Origin: an uncultured Spirochaeta sp.
Lineage (GTDB): Bacteria > Spirochaetota > Spirochaetia > DSM-27196 > Alkalispirochaetaceae
Length of the DNA: 64,000 bases
NCBI GenBank assembly: GCA_913030605.1
Contig: CAJWEZ010000012.1
Coordinates: 1 to 64,000, forward strand
Direction of reading: 5' to 3'
Shown here: positions 33,939 through 42,442 of the stretch, piece by piece
How the letters are laid out: the number at the start of each line of letters is the position of its first letter
How positions within the stretch are numbered: the stretch's first letter is position 1
Program-made: the position numbers and the translations under genes
Notes under the pieces: model-generated
The model's input: the letters and a program-made list of their open reading frames with translations, nothing else
Told to the model about the DNA's origin: nothing
The model's database searches: none

Positions 33939-35319
33939 CCGACGGGTCACGCTCGGGTACGGCGTGGGAGACCTCGCGAACAACCTCCTGTTTCAACTCT
34001 CCGTGCTCTATTTGCTGTTTTTCTATACCGACGTCGCCGGTATCGCGCCCGGCGCGGTCGGGGTCATCTTTGTCGTCGCCCGGGTCTGGGATGCCGTGAA
34101 CGACCCGATCATGGGAATTATGGTGGACCGGACACACTCCCGTCACGGACGTGCGCGCGTCTATCTGCGCTATGCCTCCCTTCCGCTGGCGGCGGCGACG
34201 GTACTCCTGTTCTGGGCGCCGGAGCTCCGAGGCGGGCTGTCGGTCGCCTACGCCGCCGTCACCTACGTGATCTGGGGAATGCTGTACACGATGATCAGCA
34301 TCCCCTACGCCTCAATGACCGCCGAACTGACCGACGACCCGGAAGAACGGACGCGACTCTCCTCAGTGCGGATGATTTTCATGCTGATAGGGGTGATCGT
34401 GGTATCCGTTGCGACAGAACCGCTCAGCAGCATGTTCGCATCGCGACGGACCGGGTACGTCACGGTTGCCGCCACCTTCGCGGTCCTGGCGTTCGTGCTG
34501 TTTCAGGTGTGCTTCGCCGCCACCGGTCGCGCCGCCACCGGTCGTGCCGCCGGCCGGTCGCCTGGCGCTGAGGAGCCGGGCTCGGCGGCAGCGGCGAGGC
34601 AGACGCTTCGTGCATCGTTTGGCGTGGTGGTCCGAAACCGACCGCTGATGATCCTCACCGCCGCGTTCCTCATCGGCGCCACCGCCGAGTACATGCGTGA
34701 GGCGACGATCATCTACTTCGTCACGTACAACATGGGTCGCGGCGGGCTGCTTCCCCTGGTGATGGCGGTGGTTGTCGTTGCCATGATCGGCGGGAATCTC
34801 CTTATTCCGACGGTCGCACGACGGCTCGACAAGCGCGGAACGTTCGTGGCGGGAACAACGGTCGGCGTCGCCGGCTCAATTGCGTTTCACCTCGTTCCGC
34901 ACACCAGCGTCGTGGCGGTCCTGGCGACTGCAGCGGTGAGCAGTATCGGGTTCACCGTCGTGTCCACGTTGGGCTGGGCGATGCTCCCGGACACCGTCGA
35001 ATACGGCGAGTACGTCACGGGCACTCGCTCGGAAGGTGTCATCTACGCCGTATTCAGCTTCAGCCAGAAACTCGCGACCGCCCTTGCGGGTGGCCTCGTA
35101 GCGCTCATCCTGCACATCACCGCCTACGTCCCAAACGCGGCCCGCCAGACTGACGAGGCGCTCCGCGGCATCCTGGGCACGATCACCGTCGTTCCGGCGA
35201 TCCTGATCACCGTCTCGGCACTGATTCTCGTCTTCTACCCGCTCGACAGGGACCGGTTTGCGCGCATTCGAGGAGAACTCCGAACGCGGGGCGCCGAGGC
35301 CCGCCCCGAAAACGCCTGA
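33931..35319 (+). CDS. GPH family sugar:cation symporter
   Basis: A 462-residue transporter of the glycoside-pentoside-hexuronide family (MelB/XynB/UidB type). Markers are the start GYGVGDLANNLLFQLSVLYL, DPIMGIMVDRTHSRHGRARV after segment two (the Asp-containing loop), and EYGEYVTGTRSEGVIYAVFS in the second half. The central cytoplasmic loop holds a tandem 15-bp repeat (34516-34560) that encodes AATGR-AATGR-AAGRS, a small expansion unlike the family. ATG 33931 starts within the end of the GH1 gene (eight-base overlap). It would bring in the glycoside for the GH1 enzyme by Na+ or H+ symport. Confidence 0.92.
   Translation: MIDRRVTLGYGVGDLANNLLFQLSVLYLLFFYTDVAGIAPGAVGVIFVVARVWDAVNDPIMGIMVDRTHSRHGRARVYLRYASLPLAAATVLLFWAPELRGGLSVAYAAVTYVIWGMLYTMISIPYASMTAELTDDPEERTRLSSVRMIFMLIGVIVVSVATEPLSSMFASRRTGYVTVAATFAVLAFVLFQVCFAATGRAATGRAAGRSPGAEEPGSAAAARQTLRASFGVVVRNRPLMILTAAFLIGATAEYMREATIIYFVTYNMGRGGLLPLVMAVVVVAMIGGNLLIPTVARRLDKRGTFVAGTTVGVAGSIAFHLVPHTSVVAVLATAAVSSIGFTVVSTLGWAMLPDTVEYGEYVTGTRSEGVIYAVFSFSQKLATALAGGLVALILHITAYVPNAARQTDEALRGILGTITVVPAILITVSALILVFYPLDRDRFARIRGELRTRGAEARPENA
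34516..34560 (+). repeat. Tandem 15-bp repeat inside the GPH symporter gene
   Basis: GCCGCCACCGGTCGC (34516-34530) is followed by a copy differing at one base (34531-34545) and a looser third copy (34546-34560). In frame it adds AATGR, AATGR and AAGRS to a cytoplasmic loop; length variation here would keep the frame. Confidence 0.6.
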
Positions 35320-35330
35320 CTTTTCCGGGT

Positions 35331-35359
35331 CGGCTGTGCGGTGGCTCCCGCACGAGCCG
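35331..35359 (+). terminator. Hairpin at the end of the TetR-controlled operon
   Basis: CGGCT-GTGCGG (35331-35341) pairs with CCGCAC-G-AGCCG (35348-35359): eleven pairs with one bulged G and a six-base loop, 12 bases after the symporter stop. No T-run follows, so termination may be Rho-assisted. Confidence 0.55.
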
Positions 35360-35465
35360 CAACTTCGCCCCTACACACCCCGATGGAGCACCTTCGCGAG
35401 GAGTGCCGGCCGATACCCCTAACGCCCCGCCCGCCGTACCCTCCACCCCGAACGGAGGAGAGAGA

Positions 35466-36359
35466 ATGAAACGGTCGATTTCGCTGATTACCGCTGTGGG
35501 TCGCCTGGTGCTGGTCGCAGTCCTCGTGGTCTCGCTCGGGGCGTGCATGAACCCGACGGGCAGCGCCCCGGAGCAACCGGCCACCCCGCCCGCTGAACCG
35601 GGGGGAACTGCCGAGTCCACGGGAAACACCGGCACGCCACAGTGGGCGCGAACGCTCACAGCCGGAAACGCCGCTTCCGTGTTTTTGGGTGTGGCCGCGT
35701 CTCCGTCGGAAACGGTGTTTGCCGGTGGAAGAATTCGGGGAGATTGTGAGTTCGATTTCGGCAACGGCGTGGCGGTCGATCACACCGGGAACGTCGTAGC
35801 GGCCGGCACCGTCTACGGCAACGCGGATGTCACGTTCGATGGCGGGCACACGGTTTCCGGCCCCTACTTCGGGAACAACCCGCTGCTGGTGAAGTACAAC
35901 GCCCTCGGCGAGGTGCAGTGGGCACGGACGGCCACGGCGGCCAGCACCACGAGCTATTTTTCGGACGTCGCCGTCGACGAAACCGGCGCGGTATACGCGG
36001 TGGGGTCGCTCGGAGTGGGGACCGCGAGGTTCAGCAGTACGGTCGCCGTCGCTCCGCCAAGCGACATTACCTCGGCCTACCTCGTGAAATTCGACGTCGA
36101 TGGTACTATTGGGTGGGCGCGTACGGTGGCCAACGACGCCGGCCGAACCTCGCTCTGGGGACTGGCGATGGACGGAACGGGACGGCTGATCGCCGGCGGA
36201 TCCATCGGAAGCGCGACGGCGAATTTCGGAAACGGCGCCACTGTAACCAGCGGTTCGACCGCCCCCTACCGGTTCTGGTCCAGTACCGGTAGGGGGCGCT
36301 CGGGTGCGGGTCGGAGGCCGTGGTGCCAGGATTTTCCTGACCAAATCGATCACCTTTAG
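35466..36359 (+). CDS. Damaged SBBP-type beta-propeller repeat lipoprotein
   Basis: A 297-residue lipoprotein: signal peptide ending VVSLGAC, a Pro/Gly/Thr spacer, then SBBP-type repeats of about 50-60 residues (for example WARTLTAGNAASVFLGVA and LLVKYNALGEVQWARTATAA). It looks broken in two ways. Repeat one jumps from DFGNG straight to VAVDHTGNVVAAG, so about 45 residues are missing in frame. After VTSGSTAP the repeat stops and gives way to an unrelated basic tail (RGRSGAGRRPW and on) with a hairpin at the junction. The intact paralogue is at 46980. GGAGGAGAG lies three bases before the ATG. It may be a pseudogene or a shortened functional protein. Confidence 0.65.
   Translation: MKRSISLITAVGRLVLVAVLVVSLGACMNPTGSAPEQPATPPAEPGGTAESTGNTGTPQWARTLTAGNAASVFLGVAASPSETVFAGGRIRGDCEFDFGNGVAVDHTGNVVAAGTVYGNADVTFDGGHTVSGPYFGNNPLLVKYNALGEVQWARTATAASTTSYFSDVAVDETGAVYAVGSLGVGTARFSSTVAVAPPSDITSAYLVKFDVDGTIGWARTVANDAGRTSLWGLAMDGTGRLIAGGSIGSATANFGNGATVTSGSTAPYRFWSSTGRGRSGAGRRPWCQDFPDQIDHL
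36260..36298. repeat. Perfect 13-bp inverted repeat at the truncation point of the repeat lipoprotein
   Basis: CGCCCCCTACCGG (36260-36272) and CCGGTAGGGGGCG (36286-36298) are exact complements around a 13-base loop. It lies where the lipoprotein leaves its repeat pattern. It could form a terminator (no T-run) or be the scar or origin of a rearrangement. Confidence 0.6.
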
Positions 36360-36400
36360 TTTCCTCCGGTGGCCGGTTGTGTGTACGTTATAGCCAACCT

Positions 36401-37819
36401 ATGAGCAACACGCGGAATACCCAACCCGAACAGACGTACAACCGTTTCACCCTCGTCGCGACACTCCTCACGGGTGGATTCATATCGATACTCAACCAAA
36501 CGCTCCTGGCGACGGCGACGCCGCACATCATGGCGGAGTTCGACCTGACCCAGAGCACGGGCCAGTGGCTCACGACGGTGTTTATGCTCGTCAACGGCGT
36601 CATGATCCCGATTACCGCGTTTCTGATCGAGACGTTTACCACGCGAAAGCTGTTCATGACCGCCATGGGGCTGTTTACCGTCGGTTCTGCCATTTGCGGC
36701 CTGGCACCGAGTTTTGCCGTGCTCATGGTGGGACGCGTGGTCCAGGCGAGCGGCGCCGGTATCGTGCTTCCGTTGACAATGACGGTGATCTTTACCGTGT
36801 ACCCGGCCAACAGGCGGGGAAGCGCCATGGGCATGGTTGGGCTGGTCATCGCGTTTGCACCGGCGATCGGTCCCACGCTGTCGGGGTGGATCGTGGAGAA
36901 CCTGCCGTGGCAGACGATGTTCTTTCTGATGATCGTAATCGCCCTGGCGGACATGGTGGTCGCGCACCGCGTCCTGGTGAACGTGACCGACCGGACCTTT
37001 CCGAAGGTCGATGTCACGTCGATCTGTCTGTCGGTCATCGGATTCGGGGGGCTGCTGTACGGCTTCAGCAGCGCCGGGAACGCCGGCTGGTCGGCTCCGT
37101 CGGTGGTCATCTCACTGGCGGTGGGCGCGATCACCGTCACAATCTTCGTCCTCCGGCAGCTGAAGCTTCCACAGCCGATCCTCGAGTTTCGCGTCTTCGG
37201 AAACCGCGTCTTCACGATCGCCACAATCATCGGGATGCTTACCTTCATGCAGCTCATCGGCGCCGAGACGATCCTTCCGATCTACATGCAGAATATGGCG
37301 GGGTTCACGGCGCTGCAGTCGGGGCTGGCAATCATGCCCGGGGCAATTCTCATGGGCATCATGAACCCGATCGCCGGGCGGCTGTTCGACCGCTTCGGGT
37401 CGCGATGGCTGGTCGCGATCGGCCTCTCGCTGGTGACCCTGACGTCGGTGCTTTTTACGCGCCTCGCACTCGACACGCCCTTTGCGTTTGTTGCAGGCGT
37501 GTTCGGCATCCGGATGCTCGGCCTGTCGATGGTCCTGATGCCGGCGACCACCGAAGGGCTCAATCAGCTTGAGCTGGATCTGATCCCCCACGGAACCGCG
37601 ATGAACAATACGATGCGGCAGATCTCCGCATCCATCGGCACTGCCCTGCTCGTCACGGTCATGACGATGGCGGCGCGCGATACGGGTCCCTCCGCCGCTC
37701 CGAGCGATCTGATCCACGGTGTGGACGTGGCGTTTCAGGTGGCAACGGTGTTGGCGTTTGCGGGACTGGCGTTGGCGTTTTTCATCCCGCGACGTGAGCC
37801 GGCGGTCGCGGCGGAATGA
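36401..37819 (+). CDS. DHA2 family MFS drug exporter (EmrB/QacA type)
   Basis: A 472-residue, 14-segment exporter. The start FTLVATLLTGGFISILNQTL, LTQSTGQWLTTVFMLVNGVM, and motif C-like RVVQASGAGIVLPLTMTVIF are typical, as is PIAGRLFDRFGSRWLVAIGL. Export of toxic lipophilic compounds by proton antiport is the family role. EmrB proteins work with an EmrA/HlyD periplasmic adaptor and TolC; an HlyD gene lies 49 bases downstream on the opposite strand, so both could share the adaptor. ATG 36401 is chosen from the start of the first helix. Confidence 0.92.
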   Translation: MSNTRNTQPEQTYNRFTLVATLLTGGFISILNQTLLATATPHIMAEFDLTQSTGQWLTTVFMLVNGVMIPITAFLIETFTTRKLFMTAMGLFTVGSAICGLAPSFAVLMVGRVVQASGAGIVLPLTMTVIFTVYPANRRGSAMGMVGLVIAFAPAIGPTLSGWIVENLPWQTMFFLMIVIALADMVVAHRVLVNVTDRTFPKVDVTSICLSVIGFGGLLYGFSSAGNAGWSAPSVVISLAVGAITVTIFVLRQLKLPQPILEFRVFGNRVFTIATIIGMLTFMQLIGAETILPIYMQNMAGFTALQSGLAIMPGAILMGIMNPIAGRLFDRFGSRWLVAIGLSLVTLTSVLFTRLALDTPFAFVAGVFGIRMLGLSMVLMPATTEGLNQLELDLIPHGTAMNNTMRQISASIGTALLVTVMTMAARDTGPSAAPSDLIHGVDVAFQVATVLAFAGLALAFFIPRREPAVAAE

Positions 37820-37867
37820 CGCCGGCCGGCGGACGAGGCACGCCTATCGCACGGTCACTGCTTCGCG

Positions 37868-38821
37868 TTACGGCAGCAGAAACCGAGGAACGATCCCCGG
37901 CACCTCCGTCGGGGTGCGGATCTTCACCTCCACGGACATGCCCGGCAGGAGCCTAAGCGAATCGGTTCCGTCGGCAAACCGGATGCGCACCGGAATACGC
38001 TGTGTGGTTTTGGTGAACTCGCCGATCTGGAACGCCGGCGCGACGATGCCGGCGTAGATCATCTCCACGGTCCCGGGAAACTCCCGTCTGCCGAACGCGT
38101 CGACGGTGATCCGCACCTGTGCTCCCGACTTGACCCGGGCGATGTCGGTTTCCTCCACGTTGGCCACGACCCACAGGTCCTCGAGATCGTTGATCGTCAT
38201 GATCGCCTGACTCGGCTGCACCACATCGCCCTCGGAGCGCTCGATCGTGTCCACGGTTCCGTCCATGGGAGCGCGGATCTCGGTGTTTTGCAGCTGCGCC
38301 TCCACGACGCCGAGCTGGGCGGTTGAGGTGTCGATCTGCGCCTGCGCCACCGCGTACTGCGCCTGTGCCGCCTGCTCGGCGCTGACGGCGTGATCGTAGC
38401 GCTCGCGGGTGGCGGCGTCGTTCTCGTACAGGTTGCGGATACGGGTGAGATCGTCACGGCTGCTGTTGAGGTTGACGCGGGCCAGTTCCAGGTTACGCCG
38501 CGCCGAGGTCAGCGCCGCCTGCGCCTGCGCCTCCTGAGCCCGAAGGTCGGTATCGTCCAACGTGACCAGAACGTCGCCGGCGGCGACCCGGGCGCCCTCC
38601 TCCGTGGTGATCGTCGCGATCCGCCCGAGGGTTCGCGCGCTCAGGGTCACCTGGTTTCCGTCGACGGATGCGTCCTCCGTGGTGACGTACATGATCGCGT
38701 CGAGTCCGCGGGTTGCGCCGAACCACACGCCGACGAGGATCACGACGGTGAGAATGATGCGCCCGACGATGCGTGGGCCCCTGCGTATCGGTTTGGTCTT
38801 CGTTGTATCTTCCGTACTCAT
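37868..38821 (-). CDS. HlyD/EmrA family periplasmic adaptor
   Basis: A 317-residue membrane-fusion protein. One N-terminal anchor (VGRIILTVVILVGVWFGATR) is followed by a lipoyl half-domain (VSL-like VTLSARTLGRIATITTEEGA), a helical hairpin (AQAALTSARRNLELARVNLN to AQAQYAVAQAQIDTST), the second lipoyl half (IRAPMDGTVDTIERSEGDVV) and a beta-barrel (VNITVDAFG-like RITVDAFGRREFPGTVEMIY). It links the inner-membrane pump to the TolC protein. GGAAGGA precedes the ATG. It is last in the MarR-TolC-ABC-ABC-HlyD operon. Confidence 0.92.
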   Translation of the reverse strand: MSTEDTTKTKPIRRGPRIVGRIILTVVILVGVWFGATRGLDAIMYVTTEDASVDGNQVTLSARTLGRIATITTEEGARVAAGDVLVTLDDTDLRAQEAQAQAALTSARRNLELARVNLNSSRDDLTRIRNLYENDAATRERYDHAVSAEQAAQAQYAVAQAQIDTSTAQLGVVEAQLQNTEIRAPMDGTVDTIERSEGDVVQPSQAIMTINDLEDLWVVANVEETDIARVKSGAQVRITVDAFGRREFPGTVEMIYAGIVAPAFQIGEFTKTTQRIPVRIRFADGTDSLRLLPGMSVEVKIRTPTEVPGIVPRFLLP

Positions 38822-38832
38822 GGTGTCCTTCC

Positions 38833-40701
38833 CTACACGGCTTCTTCGTCGACGAAGGAGCCGGCAAACTGGCTGCGGTAGAGGTCCGCGTAAAAGCCGT
38901 TCTGTTCGAGCAACCCGTTGTGGGTTCCCATCTCGATGATCGAACCGTGGTTCATCACGATGATCTTCTCCGCGTCACGAATCGTGGACAATCGGTGGGC
39001 GATCACGAAATTGGTCCGTCCCTTCATGAGTTCTCCCATCGCCTTCTGGATGTACACCTCGGTCCTGGTGTCGACGCTGCTGGTCGCCTCATCGAGGATC
39101 AGAATCGGCGGGTCCGCAAGGATCGCGCGGGCGATCGTCAGCAACTGCTTCTCTCCCTGCGAAAGGTTGGAGGCCTCATCGTTGATCGCCGTATCGTATC
39201 CCGCGGGAAGCGCACGAATGAAATGGTCGGCGTGGGCCGCAACCGCCGCGCGAACGATCTCGTCCTCGGTCGCCTCGTCGCGACCGTAGGCGATGTTCTC
39301 GCGAATCGTTCCACCGAAGAGCCACGTGTCCTGCAGCACCATCCCGAAGATATTTCGCAGTGACGATCGCCTGAGGTCGCGGAGGTCCACGCCGTCGATC
39401 GTGATCGCCCCGCCCTTGATTTCGTAGAACCGCATGAGCAGGTTTACCAGGGTGGTTTTGCCCGCACCGGTGGGGCCCACGATCGCCACCGTCTCTCCCG
39501 CCGCCACCTCCAGGGACACGCCGTCCATCAGGAGGTGATCGTCGGTGTATCCGAACTTCAGGTCGTGGAACGCCACGTCACCGCGGGGCACGAAGGCGTC
39601 GCGGGCGTCGGGGCGGTCCTCCACCATGTCCTCCTCGTCCAGGATCTCGAATACCCGCTCCGCCGACGCGAGCGTCGACTGCAGGACGTTGGCAATGTTG
39701 GAGAGCTGCGCGATCGGCATGGTGAAGCGCCGCGAATACTGAATAAACGCCTGAATGTCGCCGATTTCGATCACGTTCCGGGCGGTCAGGACGCCGCCGA
39801 CAACGCAAATGGCTACGTAGCCCACGTTGTTGATGAACGTCATGATCGGCATGACGATCCCGGATATGAACTGCGCGCGCCACCCGGCCTCTCCGAGCCG
39901 GTCGTTGATTGCGCCGTGGCGCTCGACGGCGTCCGCTTCCCGGCCGAACGCCTTGACGATCGTGAACCCGCTGTACATCTCCTCGACGTGCCCATTCAGT
40001 TCGCCCAGCTCTTTCTGCTGCGCCGCGAAGTGCCGCTGCGAGATCTTGGTGATGCGTACGGTGGCGAGCATCGCCGTGGGCAGCGTGAGGAGGCTCACCA
40101 GCGTCAACAGCGGGCTGATCGTGAGCATCATCACCACGATCCCCAGGATGGTTGCGAAGGCGGTGATGAACTGCGTGACACTCTGCTGCAACGTGTTCGC
40201 GATCGTGTCGATGTCGTTGGTCACGCGGCTCATGACCTCGCCGTGACTCCGGCTGTCGAAATACTGCAGTGGAAGGCTGTGAATCTTGTTGTGAACCTCC
40301 TCACGCATGTCGTAGACGACCTTCTGCGCCACGTCGGACATGATCAGCTGCTGCAGGTAGCGCAGCAGTGAACTCACCAGGTAGAGACCGACGATCAGCG
40401 CCAGCAGCCGCTCGATGAAGACGAAGTCGATCGCCGGGAGTGGTTTTCCGCTAAACGCCGCGACGTACTTCCCGATGAAGCCTTCGAACAGCCTGGTGGT
40501 CACCTTTCCCTGAAGCTTGGGCCCGATGATCCCGAAGGCGGTGCTAAGGATCGAAAGCGCGAACACGACGACGAGGTGTTTCCGGCGGGCACCGAAGTAG
40601 CGCACCAGGCGCCGCAACGCCTGCCCCATGTTCTTCGGTTTCTCGGCGGGGCCGGCGCCGCGACCCATTGGACCGCGCGGTCCCCGTGGACGGTCGCTCA
40701 T
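38833..40701 (-). CDS. ABC exporter half-transporter with canonical ATPase site
   Basis: A 622-residue fusion of six membrane segments and an ATPase domain. Walker A: GPTGAGKTTLVNLLMRFYE; signature NLSQGEKQLLTIARAILADP, slightly off LSGGQ; Walker B ILILDEATSSVD with the catalytic Glu intact. Its N-terminus is basic and Gly/Pro-rich (MSDRPRGPRGPMGRGAGPAE). ATG 40701 has a GGAG site and overlaps the stop of the partner gene by four bases. The partner has Asp instead of the catalytic Glu, so the two should form a heterodimer like TM287/288 or LmrCD, with one active ATP site. Confidence 0.92.
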   Translation of the reverse strand: MSDRPRGPRGPMGRGAGPAEKPKNMGQALRRLVRYFGARRKHLVVVFALSILSTAFGIIGPKLQGKVTTRLFEGFIGKYVAAFSGKPLPAIDFVFIERLLALIVGLYLVSSLLRYLQQLIMSDVAQKVVYDMREEVHNKIHSLPLQYFDSRSHGEVMSRVTNDIDTIANTLQQSVTQFITAFATILGIVVMMLTISPLLTLVSLLTLPTAMLATVRITKISQRHFAAQQKELGELNGHVEEMYSGFTIVKAFGREADAVERHGAINDRLGEAGWRAQFISGIVMPIMTFINNVGYVAICVVGGVLTARNVIEIGDIQAFIQYSRRFTMPIAQLSNIANVLQSTLASAERVFEILDEEDMVEDRPDARDAFVPRGDVAFHDLKFGYTDDHLLMDGVSLEVAAGETVAIVGPTGAGKTTLVNLLMRFYEIKGGAITIDGVDLRDLRRSSLRNIFGMVLQDTWLFGGTIRENIAYGRDEATEDEIVRAAVAAHADHFIRALPAGYDTAINDEASNLSQGEKQLLTIARAILADPPILILDEATSSVDTRTEVYIQKAMGELMKGRTNFVIAHRLSTIRDAEKIIVMNHGSIIEMGTHNGLLEQNGFYADLYRSQFAGSFVDEEAV

Positions 40702-42428
40702 GCGATCTCCTCGTCCGAGAGCTGCGACTCCACGATCTCCCGATAGACGGGGCAATCCTCGTAGAGCTCTCTGTGGGTCCCCATACCGACAACCGCCCCC
40801 TCGTCGAGAACGATGATCCGGTCGGCGTCCATGATCGACGCGACGCGCTGCCCGACAATGATCACCGTGGCATTCTGCGTCTCCCGTCGCAGGGCCGCGC
40901 GGAGCATCGCGTCGGTGCGAAAGTCCAGCGCGGAAAAGCTGTCGTCGAAGAGGTAGATTTCGGGCCGGCGTACCAGGGCCCGGGCAATCGCCAGACGCTG
41001 CTTCTGGCCACCGGAGACGTTGGTGCCGCCCTGGGAGATCGGCGAGTCGAAGCCCTGCTCCATCTCGGCGATAAACTCCGCCGCCTGCGCGGTCCGTGCC
41101 GCCGCCGCGACCGTCTCATCGTCGGCGTCGTTCATACCGTAGCGGATGTTTTCAGCCACGGTTCCGGTGAACAGCACCGCCCGCTGCGGGACCAGACCGA
41201 TCCTCGCGCGAAGGTCCTGCTGGGTGAGCTCGCGGACGTCAACGCCGTCGACCAGAATCTGGCCGGAGTCCACATCGTAGAACCGCGGAATGAGCGAGAT
41301 CAGCGTCGACTTCCCCGCCCCCGTACTGCCGATCACGGCGGTGACCTCACCGGGTCCCGCGGTAAAGGATATGTTGCTGATCGCCGGCTCTTCCGCGCCG
41401 TGGTATGAGAACGTCACGTTGCGAAACTCCACGTACCCGCGGGAGGCGGGGTCGGGCTGCCGTGGCACCTCCGGATCGTCCAGTTCCGGGACCACCGCCA
41501 GGACCTCGTTGATGCGCGTCGCCGACGCCTGCGCCCTTGGGAGCATCACGAACATGATCGAAGCCATGAGAAACGACGACAGGATCATCATGCCGTACTG
41601 CAGAAACGCGATCATGTCACCGATGTTTGAAAGTCCCCGGTCGATCCGGTGGCTGCCGAACCACAGCACGGCAACCATCGTGAGGTTCATGATGAGCATC
41701 ATGAATGGGAAGAGTGTGGCGAAAATGCGATTCACGGTCACCGAGGTCTGCATGAGATCCTCGTTCGCCTCCTGGAATCGACGGGTTTCGAAATCGCCCT
41801 TGTTGAACGCACGAATGACGCGCATTCCGGTGAGATTCTCGCGCACGATGTGGTTGATGCGGTCGATTTTCTTCTGAATCGCCTGAAACAGCGGAAAACC
41901 CTTCGCGGCTACGAAGCCGATGAAAAGGCCGAGCACGGGAATCGCCACGACGATGATCCATGCCAGGCCCCGGTCCTTCTGAAGCGCGAGGATCATCCCG
42001 CCAACGGCCGTGATCGGTGCGGCGATCATCATGCGGCCGATCATGATCAGTACGTTCTGAATCTGGGTCACGTCGTTGGTGCTTCGCGTCACCAGCGATG
42101 GCGTGCTGAAGCGGTCGAACTCGTTCAGTGAGAAGCGCGACACCGTTGTAAAAATCCGGCTCCGAAGACGCTCGCTGACGCCGATCGCCACGTGCGAGGA
42201 AAGGTAGCTGGCCACCACTGCGCACGCGGAACCGCCGGCAGCCACAAGCAGCATCTTGAGCCCCGTGGCGATGATGTAGTTGACGTCGCTGTTGGTGATG
42301 CCGTTGTTGACGATGTCGGACATGAGCGTCGGGAGGTACAGGTTGCCCATCGCCTGCCCGAACACGGCGATCACCGTCGCGACGACCGGTACGCGAAACG
42401 GACCGAGCATCCGAAAAATCGTTCCCAT
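40698..42428 (-). CDS. ABC exporter half-transporter with degenerate ATPase site
   Basis: A 576-residue half-transporter with six membrane segments and an ATPase domain. Walker A reads GSTGAGKSTLISLIPRFYD, the signature NVSGGQKQRLAIARALVRRP, and Walker B IYLFDDSFSALD, in which Asp takes the place of the catalytic Glu. This is the feature of the non-hydrolysing partner in heterodimeric exporters. ATG 42428 has GGAGGCG six bases upstream; the frame upstream of it is antisense filler from the TolC gene. Substrate unknown; multidrug or lipid export are both common for this type. Confidence 0.92.
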   Translation of the reverse strand: MGTIFRMLGPFRVPVVATVIAVFGQAMGNLYLPTLMSDIVNNGITNSDVNYIIATGLKMLLVAAGGSACAVVASYLSSHVAIGVSERLRSRIFTTVSRFSLNEFDRFSTPSLVTRSTNDVTQIQNVLIMIGRMMIAAPITAVGGMILALQKDRGLAWIIVVAIPVLGLFIGFVAAKGFPLFQAIQKKIDRINHIVRENLTGMRVIRAFNKGDFETRRFQEANEDLMQTSVTVNRIFATLFPFMMLIMNLTMVAVLWFGSHRIDRGLSNIGDMIAFLQYGMMILSSFLMASIMFVMLPRAQASATRINEVLAVVPELDDPEVPRQPDPASRGYVEFRNVTFSYHGAEEPAISNISFTAGPGEVTAVIGSTGAGKSTLISLIPRFYDVDSGQILVDGVDVRELTQQDLRARIGLVPQRAVLFTGTVAENIRYGMNDADDETVAAAARTAQAAEFIAEMEQGFDSPISQGGTNVSGGQKQRLAIARALVRRPEIYLFDDSFSALDFRTDAMLRAALRRETQNATVIIVGQRVASIMDADRIIVLDEGAVVGMGTHRELYEDCPVYREIVESQLSDEEIA

Positions 42429-42442
42429 GCGTCGCCTCCGGT

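Noticed and set aside
36711-36730. Possible second sigma-54 site (TGGCACC then TTTTGC)
   Set aside because: The GG-to-GC spacing is one base too long and it lies inside the DHA2 exporter coding sequence.
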